Origin: Streptomyces sp. CB02056
Lineage (GTDB): Bacteria > Actinomycetota > Actinomycetes > Streptomycetales > Streptomycetaceae
DNA: 64,000 nt
Assembly: GCF_001905545.1 (NCBI RefSeq)
Contig: NZ_LIPD01000021.1
Location: forward strand, 61,541 to 125,540
Direction: 5' to 3'
The position numbers and the translations under genes are program-made. The notes beneath the pieces were generated by a model. It ran no database searches. It was not told the DNA's origin and saw only the letters and a program-made list of their open reading frames with translations. Below, one piece after another: positions 17,247-29,600 of the stretch (position 1 is its first letter; each line of letters starts with the position of its first letter).

Positions 17247-18940
17247 GAGGTGACTCCAAACTGGCGGTCGGCGGGGCCGACCGGTTCGATGAGCAGGGTG
17301 GGCGGCGGTGCGCTGTCGTCCACCTCGGCCCTGAAGGGCCTGCCGTCGTCCCGGCAGATGAACTGGACGACGTGCCGGCCGGCCGCCGCCGCCCGGATCA
17401 GCCCGCCGGTCGTCGCCCAGACCCCGGAGAGGTAGAAGTTCGCGAGGCCGGGCAGCCCCGGGCCGTTGCGCTTGACCTCCTCCTCCAGGGTCTCGCCGCT
17501 CTCCACGAAGGGCTGCCAGCCCAGCACCGTCCCGTTGTAGTTGCCGGTGTAGCGGACCTGGGTGAGCGGGGTGGAGACGTCCTTGACCGCCACCGCGTCC
17601 CGCAGCCCGGGGTGGTGGCCGTCCAGGTACTCGACGATGGTGTCGCGCACCCGGCGCTTCGCCCGCTGGTACTCCCGCCCCCGGCCGACCGGCAGGGTGT
17701 GCAGCTCCTCGCCGCGCCGCACCCGGGGCTCCTGCTCCGGCCCGGTGCTGAGCTCCCGCCAGGGCGCGATGTCGCAGAAGTAGCTGGCGTACACCACGGT
17801 GGTGTCGGCGGGCGACAGCTCCGGGTAGTGGCGGCTGCGGAACTGGACGTTGATGCTCGGGTGCCGGATGCCGGTGAGCCGCTCGGCGACCTCGTCCTCC
17901 AGCAGGTAGGTGGTGCACGGGTCCCCGGCCGGGAAGGGCCGGCGCAGGCCGAGGAAGACGGTCACGTAGCCGGGGAAGACCATGCCCGGCTCGGTGATGG
18001 TCTGGGTGTACAGCCGGCGGTAGGTGTCGCTCAGGTAGCGGCCCTTGAGCAGGTCCATCATGGTCGTCCGGCCGTCGCAGGCGGCCACCACGATGTCCGC
18101 CCGCACCTCCTGGCCGTCGCTCAGCCGCACCCCCACCGCCCGGTCGTCCTCGATCAGGATCCCGGTCACCTTGGTGTTGTACGTGATCTCGCCGCCCAGC
18201 CGCCGGTAGCGCTGCTCGATCGAGGTGGCCAGCCCCAGCGAGCCGCCCTCCGGCACCCCGGCCGACTGTCCGGCGTGGCAGGCGAGTTGGAAGTAGTTGG
18301 GCAGCACCGGGAAGTTGGGGTGCTTCTCGTACAGGATGAAGTTGAACGCCTCGCGCAGCAGCGGGCTGCGGAACTTCGCCGAGTAGTCGCTCATCAGCAC
18401 CGTGATCGAGCGCCGGATCACGTTGAAGTACGGCAGGAAGGAGGCCAGCATCCGCGTCCGCTCCCACCGCCCCATCAGCCCGACCGGCTTGAGGAAGGGG
18501 TAACGGGCCAGCGCCAGGCGGAACTTGCGCAGCCCGGCGCAGAACTGCCGGATCTGCCGGGCGTCCTCCGGGGCCAGCTCCAGCAGGTGGGCCTCCAGCC
18601 GGTCCGGGTCGGAGTAGAAGTAGACCGCCCGGCCGTCCCGGGTGCGCACCACGTTGAAGACGTCGAAGTTGCGCATCCGCTTGCCCTGCAGCGCGCCGAG
18701 TTCGAGCCAGATCTGGTGCATCTCGTTGCCCGGACCGCTGCCCAGCAGCCAGCTGATGCAGCAGTCGAAGGTGAACTCGCCCCGGTCCCAGCCGGTGCAG
18801 CAGCCGCCGGGGATCTCGTGCATCTCCAGGATCCGGGTGCGGTAGCCGTTCATCTGCGCGAAGCAGCCGGTGGAGAGCCCGCCGAGCCCGCCGCCGATGA
18901 TGACCATGCTCTGCCGGCCGCTGGTGGTCGTCCCGCTCAC
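17243..18940 (-). CDS. ftdD: PTM cluster FAD-dependent oxidoreductase 2 (CrtI/phytoene-desaturase-like)
   Basis: A 565-aa flavoenzyme. The N-terminal FAD-binding signature is MVIIGGGLGGLSTGCFAQ, followed by the second family block EMHEIPGGCCTGWDRG; the C-terminal FAD block is GVWATTGGLIRAAAAGRHV. It parallels its upstream neighbour along the whole length, so the two are duplicates. In PTM biosynthesis such enzymes reduce/cyclise the polyene tetramate to build the fused carbocycle. GTG 18940 overlaps the preceding stop by 4 nt. The ~25 residues after the FAD domain (DSAPPPTLLIEPVGPADR) are an extra tail not shared with the neighbour. Confidence 0.88.
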   Translation of the reverse strand: MSGTTTSGRQSMVIIGGGLGGLSTGCFAQMNGYRTRILEMHEIPGGCCTGWDRGEFTFDCCISWLLGSGPGNEMHQIWLELGALQGKRMRNFDVFNVVRTRDGRAVYFYSDPDRLEAHLLELAPEDARQIRQFCAGLRKFRLALARYPFLKPVGLMGRWERTRMLASFLPYFNVIRRSITVLMSDYSAKFRSPLLREAFNFILYEKHPNFPVLPNYFQLACHAGQSAGVPEGGSLGLATSIEQRYRRLGGEITYNTKVTGILIEDDRAVGVRLSDGQEVRADIVVAACDGRTTMMDLLKGRYLSDTYRRLYTQTITEPGMVFPGYVTVFLGLRRPFPAGDPCTTYLLEDEVAERLTGIRHPSINVQFRSRHYPELSPADTTVVYASYFCDIAPWRELSTGPEQEPRVRRGEELHTLPVGRGREYQRAKRRVRDTIVEYLDGHHPGLRDAVAVKDVSTPLTQVRYTGNYNGTVLGWQPFVESGETLEEEVKRNGPGLPGLANFYLSGVWATTGGLIRAAAAGRHVVQFICRDDGRPFRAEVDDSAPPPTLLIEPVGPADRQFGVTS

Positions 18941-20661
18941 TCCGCCACCCCCACTTCCGCCACTCCTGCCTCCGGCACTCCCACGTCCGGCGCTCCCACG
19001 GTGGCGCGGTCGAGTTGCGGCAGGCGGCCCCACTTGCCCGCGTGCCAGGGTTCCCGGTTGTCGCTGGGCCAGGCCCGGAACGGCCGGCCGAGCTCCCGGC
19101 AGAGGTACTGCGCGGCGAACCGTCCGCTGGTGGCGGCCCGGATCAGCCCGCCGAGCGCGGTCCACTGGCCCGCCATGGAGAAGCCGCTCAGCCCGGGCAG
19201 CCGCATCCGGTCCTTGTTGACCAGCCGGTTGGCGGCGTCCTCGGCCTCCGAGAAGGCCTGCCAGGCGAGGATGCTGCCGTAGGTGTTGCCGGTGAACCGC
19301 TCGGTGGTCACCGGCGAGGCGACGTCCACGAGTTCGATCCGGCCGCCGAGCCCGGGGTACGTCCGCTCCAGGAACTCCCGGACGAACGAGGCGACTTCCT
19401 GCTTGCGCGCCCGGTAGGCCCGGCGGTCGCCGGTCCGCAGGTCCTTCCAGGAGCGGTAGTCGCTGAAGTAGGTGCAGTGCAGCACCGACTTGCCGGGCGG
19501 CGCGAAGCCGTCCGCGTAGGAGGACCGCAGCTGCACCACCAGGCTGCGCTGGAGCGAGCCGGGCAGCCGCTCGCCGTCCTCGGGCGTCAGCAGGTAGGTG
19601 GTGCTGTGCGGCTCGCCCTCGGGCAGCGGTCCGTCGATGCCGACGAAGGCGGAGACCACGGCCGGGTACAGGTTGCCCGGCTTGTCGAGCAGTTCGCCGT
19701 ACAGCTTCTCGGTGGCGGGGCTGGAGTAGCGGCCCTCCAGCAGCCGCTCGAGCACCGTCGGGCCGTCGCAGGCGGCCACCACGTGGTCGGCGAAGTGCCG
19801 GGTGCCGTCCTTGAGTTCCACCCCGATCGCGCGCCCGTCCTCGATCAGGACGCGCTCGACCCGGCAGCGGTAGCCGATCACCCCGCCGAGCGAGGTGTAG
19901 CGCTCCTCGACCGAGCGCGCCAGCCCGAGCGAACCGCCCTGCGGGAAGCCCGCGTTGCCGTTGTGGGCGGCCGCCAGGGTGTAGAGGTACGGCAGCAGCG
20001 GGAAGCCCTCGGGCTCCTGGAGGAACATGTTGGGGAAGGCCCGCCGCAGCAGCGGGTCCTGGAAGCGCTCGGCGAAGCCGCTCATCGGGGTGGTCGCGGT
20101 GCGCCAGAACAGCCGGAACGCGGGCAGGACGGCACGCAGGGTGCGCAGCCGCTCCGCCGTGGTGCGCAGCGGCGGCGGGGTGAGCTCCCAGGGCAGCTCC
20201 ATCGCGGCGTAGCGGCGCAGGTCGCGGCAGAAGGCCCGGATCGGCTTGGCGTCGCCGGGTGCGAGGGCCAGCAGGTGGGCCTCGAGCCGGTCCGGGTCGC
20301 CGTAGAAGGTGACGGCCCGGCCGTGTTCGTCGACCACCCGGTTGAAGGTGTCGAAGCGGGTCACCGACTTGCCGTCCAGGGCGCCGAGTTCGCTCCAGAC
20401 CTGGTGCGCGCCGGTGCCCTCGGCGGTGCCGATCAGCCAGTCGATGCAGTAGTCGAACAGGTAGCCGTGCCGGGACCACGCGGTGCAGCAGCCGCCGGGC
20501 AGCACGTGCTTCTCGAAGATCCGGGTCTCCAGGCCGCTCATCTGCGCGTAGCAGCCGGTGGCGAGGCCGGCCAGGCCGGCCCCGATCACGATCACCCGGG
20601 GCGGGCCGCCGACGGCCCGCTCCCTGCCGGACCAGTCCGGCCCGCGGTCAGCCGCGGCCAT
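18937..20661 (-). CDS. ftdC: PTM cluster FAD-dependent oxidoreductase 1 (CrtI/phytoene-desaturase-like)
   Basis: A 574-aa flavoenzyme with VIVIGAGLAGLATGCYAQM at residue ~23 (FAD dinucleotide fold), FEKHVLPGGCCTAWSRHG after it, and the C-terminal block GQWTALGGLIRAATSGRFAA. It is a paralogue of the next gene, with the same double-Cys GGCCT motif. In characterised PTM clusters this position encodes the enzyme that closes the first carbocyclic ring(s). ATG 20661 lies 14 nt inside the end of the PKS-NRPS gene. The C-terminus is a degenerate Val/Gly/Ala/Pro repeat (GAPDVGVPEAGVAEVGVAE) that looks like simple-sequence expansion. Confidence 0.9.
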   Translation of the reverse strand: MAAADRGPDWSGRERAVGGPPRVIVIGAGLAGLATGCYAQMSGLETRIFEKHVLPGGCCTAWSRHGYLFDYCIDWLIGTAEGTGAHQVWSELGALDGKSVTRFDTFNRVVDEHGRAVTFYGDPDRLEAHLLALAPGDAKPIRAFCRDLRRYAAMELPWELTPPPLRTTAERLRTLRAVLPAFRLFWRTATTPMSGFAERFQDPLLRRAFPNMFLQEPEGFPLLPYLYTLAAAHNGNAGFPQGGSLGLARSVEERYTSLGGVIGYRCRVERVLIEDGRAIGVELKDGTRHFADHVVAACDGPTVLERLLEGRYSSPATEKLYGELLDKPGNLYPAVVSAFVGIDGPLPEGEPHSTTYLLTPEDGERLPGSLQRSLVVQLRSSYADGFAPPGKSVLHCTYFSDYRSWKDLRTGDRRAYRARKQEVASFVREFLERTYPGLGGRIELVDVASPVTTERFTGNTYGSILAWQAFSEAEDAANRLVNKDRMRLPGLSGFSMAGQWTALGGLIRAATSGRFAAQYLCRELGRPFRAWPSDNREPWHAGKWGRLPQLDRATVGAPDVGVPEAGVAEVGVAE

Positions 20662-23600
20662 CGGCGGTGCCCCCGGCCAGGATGGCGCCCGCCAGTTCGG
20701 CGTTGCGGGCGGCGAAGTCCCCGTCGAGCATCTCGGCGTGGGCGCCGTGCCCGACGTACACCGCGGTACCCGTGGTGGAGGCGCCGTGCCAGGAGCCCGG
20801 TTCGCCGCCCACGTGCACGGAGAGCCGGTCGCGCTCGCAGACCACGTCCAGCTGGGCCCTGACCGTTCCGGTGTTGGGCGTCCGGCTGCTGAACTCCAGG
20901 TAGTCCCTGGCCTGTTCGAGGGTCTCCTGGGCGACGATCCGCGAGCCGGTGTGGCGGTGGAGGTGCTCGTGGAGTTCGCGTTCGAAGACGGCCAGGTGCT
21001 CCTCGCCGAGGTCGAAGGCCTCGGTGACCCGGTAGGCGTCCACCATCAGCACCGAGGCCACCGTGCGTCCGCGCCGCTCCAGCTCCTTGGCCACCTCGAA
21101 GGCGAGGTTGCCGCCGAGCGAGTAGCCGAGCAGGACGTACGGCCCGGCGGCGTGCAGCTCCTCGGCCAGGTCCGCGTAGCGGGCGGTCTTGTCGTCGCCG
21201 GTCAGGTAGTTGAAGGAGGCGATCCGGTGTTCCGGCAGGTGCGCGGCGAGCTGCCGGTAGACCAGCCCGTGGCCGCCGGCCGGCGGGAAGCAGAAGACCG
21301 TGTGCTCCTCGGGCGCCCCGGCGTTGAACCAGAGGTAGGGCTCGCCGCCGGCCACCTCGCCGGTGATGATCTGCTCGACGGTGCGGGCCATGCCGTGCAG
21401 GGTGGTGACCTTGAACAGCAGGCCGACCGGGATGCTGATGTTGAACTCGCTCTGGAGGTGGTGGATCAGCTCGATGAGCCGGATCGAGCTGCCCCCGAGT
21501 TCGAAGAAGTCGTGCTGGAGGCCGACTTCGTCCAGCCCGAGCAGGTTCCGCCAGTGCTCGGCGACGCTGGTCTCGTAGAGCGTGACGGGCGGTTCGTGCT
21601 GGGCCCCGGCGGTGTCGGCCTTGGGCTCGGGCAGGGCCGCGAGGTCGACCTTGCCGTTCGGGGTGAGCGGCAGGGCGGGCAGCTCGGTGAGGAAGGAGGG
21701 GATCATCACGGTGGGCAGGTGCTCGGCCAGGTGGCGACGCAGTTCGCGGCGGTCCAGCACGGTGCCCTCGGCGGGCACCACGTAGGCGGCGAGGACGGCC
21801 TCGCCCCGGGCGTCCTGGCGGACGGCCACGCAGGCCTGGGCGAGTTCCGGGCGGGCGGTGAGGTGGGCCTCGATCTCGCCCAGCTCGATCCGGTGGCCGC
21901 GGACCTTGACCTGGTTGTCGATCCGGCCGAGCAGGTGCACGGTGCCCTCGGTGTCCCAGTGGCCGAGGTCGCCGGTGCGGTAGAGCCGCGCGGGCGTGCC
22001 GTCGAGGTCCAGGGTGACGAAGCGCCGGGCGGTCTGCTCCGGGTCGTTGGGGTAGCCGGCCGCGACGCCCGCGCCGCCGATCCACAGTTCGCCGGGCACG
22101 CCGACCGGGACGGGCTCGCCGTACGGGTCCAGGACGTACACGGCGCTGTTCGGGAACGGGCGGCCGATCGGCACCATCCGGCCGGGTTCCAGCCGGTCGG
22201 TGGCGCCCTCGTAGTAGGTGCTGTCGACGCTGGCCTCGGTCAGCCCGTAGGAGTTGACCAGCCGGGTCCGCGGGCCGCACAGGGCGCGCACCCGCTGGTG
22301 CTCGGCGGCCTTCCAGGAGTCGGAGCCGACGATCAGCAGCCGCAGGAAGTCCAGCGGCAGGCCCTCGCGCTCGCAGTGGGCCAGCAGCGCGCGGGCCACG
22401 GCGGGCACGAACTCGCCGCCGTCCACGGCCTCCTCGCGCATCACCCGGTACAGCCGGGCGGTGTCGAAGAGCAGCTCGCGGTCGACCAGGACGAGGGTGC
22501 CGCCGGTGCTGAGCGCCCGGGCGAGGTCGCCGGAGAAGACGTCGAAGGCGGTGCCGGCCATCTGGAGGTGCACCCGGACCTCGGTGTCCAGCCGGTACTC
22601 GGCGCGCCAGCCGGCGGTGACGGCAGCCAGGTTGCGGTGGTCGACCCGGACCCCCTTCGGACGGCCGGTGGAGCCCGAGGTGTGGATCAGGTAGGCGGCC
22701 CGGTCCGGGTCGGCGGCGGGCAGCGGTACGGCGCCCCCCAGCACGGGCCGGTCCAGCTCCTCCAGGGTGACCGGTGTGGCGGGCAGGTCGGCCGGGAGCG
22801 GGCGCCGCTGGTCGACCACCACCAGCGCCGCTCCGGCGTCCGTGACCTGGTGGGCGAGCCGGTCGGCCGGGTGCCCGGGGTCGAGCGGCAGGTAGGCGGC
22901 GCCGGCCCGCCAGATCGCCAGCAGGGTGCTGATCAGCTCGGGCGACTTGTCCAGGCAGACCGCGACCACCGAGCCCTCGCCGACGCCGAGTTCGCGCAGC
23001 CGTACGGCGGTGCGCTGGGACTGCCGGTCCAGTTCGCCGTAGGTCAGCCGGCGGACGCCGTCCCGGCCGGGCGCGACCACCGCGACCGCCTCCGGCCGCT
23101 CGGCGGCGGCCTTGGCGATCAGCTCCGGCACCGGGGTGTCGTGCTCGATCCGGCGCTCGGCGCCGCTGAAGCCGGTGAGGATCTCCCGCCGTTCGGCCTC
23201 GCCCAGCATCCGCAGCCGCCCGACCGGCTCGCCCTCGGCGGCGCGGGTCATGGCGTCCAGCAGGTTGCGGTAGTGCGCGGCCAGCCGCTGGACGGTGGCG
23301 GGCTCGAAGAGGTCGGAGTTGTACTTGAAGACGCAGTGGAAGCAGCCGTCCGCGCGGTCCTCGTAGGCGGACAGCGTGAGGTCGAACTGGCCTTCCTCCT
23401 CCGGGAGTTCGATGTACTCCAGGCGGTAGCCGAAGCGCTCCACGGCGACCTTGTGGGTGAGCAGGATGAACATCGCCTGGAACACCGCGGAGCGGCTCGG
23501 GTCGTGCTGGAGCCCCAACTGCTCGACCAGCAGCGGGAAGGGGTACTCCTGGTTGTCCAGCCCGCCGAGCACGCTCTCCCGCACCCGGGCCAGCAGGTCG

Positions 23601-26600
23601 GCCACGGTCGGCTCCCCGGCCAGGCTCACGTGCAGCGGCAGCGGGTTGACGAAGTAGCCGTAGACCGAGGCGAACTCCTCCTGGGTGCGGCCGGTGACCG
23701 GGCTGCCGACCACGATGTCCGGCTGCCCGGACCAGCGGTGCAGCAGCAGGTAGTAGGCACCGATCAGCACCATGAACGGGGTGGCGCCGTTGGCACGGGC
23801 CAACTCGTGTACCCGGGCGGTGAGTTCGGCGTCCAGCTGGAAGAACTCGGAGGCGCCGTTGTGGGTCTGCACGGCCGGGCGCGGCTTGTCGGTGGGCAGC
23901 GCCAGCACCGGCATCTCGGCCGGCAGGTGGCCGCGCCAGTAGTCGAGCATCCGCCGGGCCTCGGGCCCGGCCAGGAAGCGGTTCTGGCGGTTGAGGAAGT
24001 CCAGGTAGCGGGCGGGCACCGGGGGCAGCTCCGGGGTGCGGCCCTGGCGAAGCGCCTCGTAGACCTCGAACAGCTCCTCGATGAAGGTGAAGGTGGAGAT
24101 CGCGTCCGAGACGATGTGGTGGACGGCCTTCATCAGCACCCAGCGGTCCGGCCCGCGCCGGAACAGCCGCAGCCGGACCAGCGGGTCCTCGGCGAGGTCG
24201 TACGGCCGCCGGTACTCGCGGACGATCAGGTCGTGGATCTCCTCCCACGGCCGGCCCTCGACGTCGAACAGCCCGGTGTCGGCCTCGACCTCCTCCCGGA
24301 TGCGCTGGACCGGGCGGCCCTCCTCGGCGGTGAAGGCGGCGCGCAGCTCGGGGTGCCGGGCGACCAGGAACCGGAAGGCCCCGAACATCAGCTCCGGGTC
24401 GAGCTCCGCGCGGACCTCCACGGCGCCACCGATGTTGTACGCGAAGCCGTCCGGGTGCAGCAGGCGCAGGAACCAGAGCGCCTGCTGGTTGTGGGTGAGC
24501 GGGAAGCGGGACTCGTCGGCGTACAGCTCCACCTCGGCCTCGGCCGGGCCGCCGGCGGCGGCGAGCCGCTCGGCCAGGCCCTCGGTGAGCAGGTCGACCA
24601 GGTCGCCGAGGCTGCCGTTGCTGAGCAGGGCCACCACCGGCAGGGCGACGCCCAGTTCGCCGTGCACCCGGGCGCGCAGCTCCATGGCGAGCAGCGAGTC
24701 CAGGCCGTGCGCGCCGAGTCTCGTGTCGGCGTCGATCCGTTCGGCGGCGATCCGCAGCACGGCCGCGGCGGCGGCGGTCAGGCGCTCGGCGACCAGCTCC
24801 CGGCGGGCCTGCGGGTCGGCCGCGCGGTAGGCGTCCAGGAAGCCGCCGGTCTCGGTCGGGGCCTGCTCGACGGCGCTCGCCGCGAGGTCGGCGACCAGCG
24901 GCGGCGGCGCCGGGTACCAGGCGAGGAAGGTCGGCCAGTCGACCACGGTGGCGACCAGCAGCTGGGCGCGGTCCTGGCCGAGGACGCGCTCCAGGACGGC
25001 CGTTCCGGCGTCCGGCGGCAGCGAGCTCATGCCGCGGGCGTCGCGGTAGTGGGCGACCAGGCCCAGCTCCTCGATCATGCCGGTGGCCCACGGGCCCCAG
25101 TCCAGGCTGAGCCCGGGCAGCCCCTCGGCCCTGCGGTGGTGGGCCAGGGCGTCCAGGAAGGCGTTGCCGGCCGCGTAGTTGGTCTGTCCGGCGGTGGTGA
25201 GCAGCGAGGCGACGGAGGCGAACAGCACGAAGTGGTCGAGCGGTTCGTCGCTCAGCAGCCGGTGCAGCAGGTGGCCGCCGACCACCTTGGGGCCGTAGCC
25301 GGCGTCGAAGGCCGGACGGTCCATCTGGGCCAGCAGGGTGTCCTTGACCTGCCCGGCGAGGTGGAACACGCCACGGATCGGCGGGAGTTGGCGCTGCCGG
25401 TAGTCGGCGAGCCAGCCCGCGAGGGCGGCCTCGTCGGTGACGTCGACCGGGGCGAGCAGCGGTTCGGCGCCGAGCGCCTGGAGTTCGCGCAGGAAGGCGA
25501 TCCGCTCGCCGACGGGCGTGTCCGGGTCGGTGTACGCCCACTCCGAGCGCTCCGGCAGGGCGGTCCGGCCGACCAGGATCAGCCGCCGGGCGCCGCGCCG
25601 TACGAGGGTGCGGCAGAGCAGTCGGCCGAGCGCGCCGAAGGCGCCGGTGACCAGGTAGCTGCCGTCGGGGCGGAGGACCGGCGGCAGCGGGCGGGTGAGG
25701 CCCTCGGCCTGCCGCAGCCGGCTGGTGAGCCGGACGCCGGCCCGCAGGGCGATCTCCTGCTCGTCCCGGGCCGCGAGTTCGGCGAGCAGCGCCTCGGCCT
25801 GCTCGGCGGCGTCGACGGCCGGGTCGAGGTCGATCAGGGTGCCGCGCTGGGCGACCAGCTCCTGCTGCCACAGCACCCGGCCGATGCCCCAGGCGGGGGC
25901 GCCGAGCGGTTCGACCCGGTCGCCGGGGGCGGCGGGCTGGGTGCCCCGGGTGACGATGTGCAGCCGGCCGTCCGGGCGGGCGGCGGGCAGGGCCTGGGCG
26001 AGGGTGATCAGGGAGTAGGCGCCGAGGGTCGCGAGCGGGCCGAGCCGGTCGGCGGTGGTGGCGGCCAGGGCGGGCTGGTCGAGGTTCCAGAGGTGGACGA
26101 CGGTGCCGAAGGCTGGGTCGAGGTCGGCGAGCAGCCGCCGGACGTCCTCGGCGGAGTCGGGCCGGACGGTCGAGTGCCCCTCACCGTGCCGGTACTCATC
26201 TCCGGGCCGGACCAGGTGGCAGCGGGTGCCGCGCCCGGCGGCCAGGGCCGCCAGGCGGTCGCCGAGGCCGCCCTCGTCGGCGAAGAGCAGCAGGTCGCCG
26301 GGGGTCTCGTCGAGGGGCGCCTCGGCGGCGGCCACCCAGTCGACCTCGGTGAGCCAGCCGTCGATGGTGGACAGCCCGACGGAGGCCGGGGCCTGGGCGA
26401 CGTCGGCGACCCGGAAGCCGGTGACCCGGCCGACCGGGGTGCCGTCCTCGGTGTAGAGCGCGAGGTCGCCGACGAGCTCCTCGCCGCTGTCCCGGGTCAC
26501 GGTGGCGTGCACCCAGAGCGGGCGGTCGCCGATCGCGTCGAGCCGGACCTCAGCGATCGAGACGGGGAGCCGGACGCTGCCGCCCTCGGGCACCGCCAGC

Positions 26601-29600
26601 CGGGTGGTGAGCAGGGTCTGGAAGCAGCCGTCCAGCAGCACCGGGTGGAGGTGGTGGTCGGCCGCGTCCGGGCCGAGCTGGGTGGTCGGCCGGATCCGGG
26701 CCAGCGCCTCACCGGGGCCCGCCCACACCTCGGCGATGGCCTGGAAGGCGGGGCCGTAGTCGTAGCCGCGCTCGGCCAGCTGCCGGTAGCAGTCCGGGCC
26801 GTCCAGGTGCCGCCCCCGGGCGCGCAGGGCGTCCAGGTCCGGTGCGGGGCCGTAGGAGCGGCGCTGGCCGGTGCGGACCCGGCCGCCCGCGTGCACGGTC
26901 GGCTCGCCGCCGGCCGGGGTGGAGGCGATGGTGAAGCGGGCGTCCTCCGGCGCGTAGCCGAGCTGGACGGGGACGGGCTCGGTCTCGGAGAGGAACAGCG
27001 CCCGGTTCAGCTCGATCTCGGCCAGCGTCACCTCGGTGCCGCCGGTCAGGGTGCGGACGGCCTGGGCGGCCATCTCCAGGTACCCGGCGGCCGGGAAGAC
27101 CACCTGGCCCTCGATCCGGTGGTCGGTCAGGTAGGGCAGCCGCTCGGGGTCGAGGGTGCCGGTCCAGCCGGGCTGGGCACTCGCGGTGCGGCGGCCGAGC
27201 AGCGGGTGGTCCAGCCGCCCGAGCCGGACCTGCTCGACCGGCTTGGGCTCCACCCAGTACCGGTCGCGCCGCCACGGGTAGGCCGGCAGCGGCACCGGGC
27301 GGCCGGCCGGGTGCAGCGCGTCCCAGATCAACTCGACGCCGAGGGTGTGCAGTTCGGCGAGGCTGCGGGCGAGGCGCTCGGGCTCGTCCTGCTGCCGGCG
27401 GATCGACGGCAGGGTGTGCGCCTGCTCCGCGCACTCGCGGATCGCGTGGCCGAGCACCGGGTGCGGGCCGAGCTCCAGGAACAGTCCGTGCCCGTCCTCG
27501 GCCATCCGCTCGACGGCGGCCCGGAAGCGCACCGGGTTACGGACGTTCTGCCACCAGTACTCGCCGTCCAGCTCCGGCCCTCGGGCGAGCCCCTCGCGGG
27601 CGGTGAGGTAGAGCGGCAGCCGGGCCGCCTGGGGCTTGATGGCGGCGAGCGCGGCCACCAGCTCGCCGCGGATCGGGTCCATCCGCACGCTGTGGTACGG
27701 GACTTCGACGTCCAGCAGGCGGGCGAAGACGCCCTGCCGGCGCAGCTCCTCGGCCAGTTCGCCGAGGGCCTCGGCGTCCCCGGCCAGGGTCACCGCGGAG
27801 GGGCTGTTGACCGCGCCGAGCGAGATCTGGGAGCGGTACGGGCGGATCCGGCGCTCCGCCTCGGCCTCCGGCAGGCCGACCGCGAGCATGGTGCCGGTGC
27901 CGGCCAGGCGCTGCTGGAGCCGGCTGCGGGCGAGCACCACCCGGACGGCGTCGGCCAGGTCGTAGACCCCGGCCTCGTGAAAGGCGGCGACCTCGCCGGT
28001 GCTGTGGCCGACCACCGCGTCGGGGCGCAGGCCGTGGCTCCGCCAGAGCGCCGAAAGCCCCACCTGGACGGCGAAGTTGGCGGGCTGGGCCAGCCAGGTC
28101 TCGGCCATCCGGGAGTCCGCCTCGTCGCGGTCCAGCTCGGTCAGCAGCGACCAGCCGGCCTGCGCGCGGATCTCCCGGTCGACGGCCCGCACGGCCTCCC
28201 GGTAGACCGGCTCGTGCTCGTACAGCCCCCGGCCCATGCCCCACCACTGCGGGCCCATGCCGGTGAACACCCAGGCCAGCCGGCGCTGCCGGCGTTCCCG
28301 GGCGTGGCCCTGGACCACCCGCGGGTGCTCCTCGCCGCGCTCGTACGCGGCCAGCGCCTCGTCCAGGTCCTCCCGGGTGGAGTAGACCACCCCGAGCCGC
28401 TCGGGCAGGTGCTGGCGGCGGTGCGCCAGGGTGTGGCCGAGGTCGGCGAGGGGCGTCCCGCCGGCGAGCTCCTGCCGTACGGCGGCGGCCAGTTCGGGCA
28501 GTCCGGCGGCGTCCTTGGTGCTCAGCGGCAGCACCGTGCGGGCCGGCTCGGCCACCGGTGCGGCGGGCCCGGGCCGCGGCGGCTCCTCCAGCAGGACATG
28601 GGCGTTGGTGCCGCCGAAGCCGAAGGAGTTGACGCCGGCCCGGGCCGGGCCCCGGTGCTCGGGCCAGTCCACCGGGGCGGTCGGGATCTCGAACGGCAGC
28701 GCGTCGAGGTCGATGCCGGGGTTGGGCCGCTCCAGGTTGAGGTGCGGCGGGATGCGGCGGTGCTTGATCGCGAGCGCGGTCTTGATCAGCCCGGCGACGC
28801 CGGCCGCCGCCTCGGTGTGCCCGATGTTGGTCTTGACCGAGCCGACGTAGCAGCGGTCCCCGGCGCGGCGGCCGACGCCGAGCACCCGGCCGAGGGCGGC
28901 GGCCTCGATCGGGTCGCCGACCGGGGTGGAGGTGCCGTGCGCCTCGACGTACTGGAGGCTGCCGGGCAGCACCCCGGCCTCCGCGCAGACCCGCTCGATC
29001 AGGGTGACCTGGGCGTCCGCGCTGGGGACGGTGATGCCGTTGGTGCGGCCGTCCTGGTTGACGCCGGTGCCGAGGATGACGGCGTGCACCGGGTCCCCGT
29101 CGCGCAGCGCGTCGGAGAGCCGCTTGAGCACGACCACGCCGACGCCCTCGGCCCGGACGTAGCCGTCCGCGGAGGCGTCGAAGGCGCGCGAGCGGCCGTC
29201 CGCGGAGAGGAAGCCGCCCTTGGTCTCGGCGATCGTGTACTGCGGCGCCATGTGCAGCAACGCGCCGCCGGCCAGGGCGAGTTCGGTCTCGCCGCGGAGC
29301 AGGCTCTGGCAGGCAAGGTGGACCGCGACCAGCGAGGAACTGCACGCGGTGTCGATCGAGACGCTCGGCCCGCGGAAGTCGAAGCAGTGCGAGATCCGGT
29401 TGGACACCATCGTCATCATGGTGCCGGTGGCGGTGTGCGCCGCGATGGTGGCGAAGTCGAGGTCGGCGAACTGGAGGATCTTCCAGTCGAGGGTGAAGGC
29501 GCCCATGTAGACGCCGACCTCCCGGCCGGCCAGCTCGCCGGGGCGCAGGCCGCCGTCCTCCAGGGCCTCCCAGCTGACCTCCAGGAGCTTGCGCTGCTGC

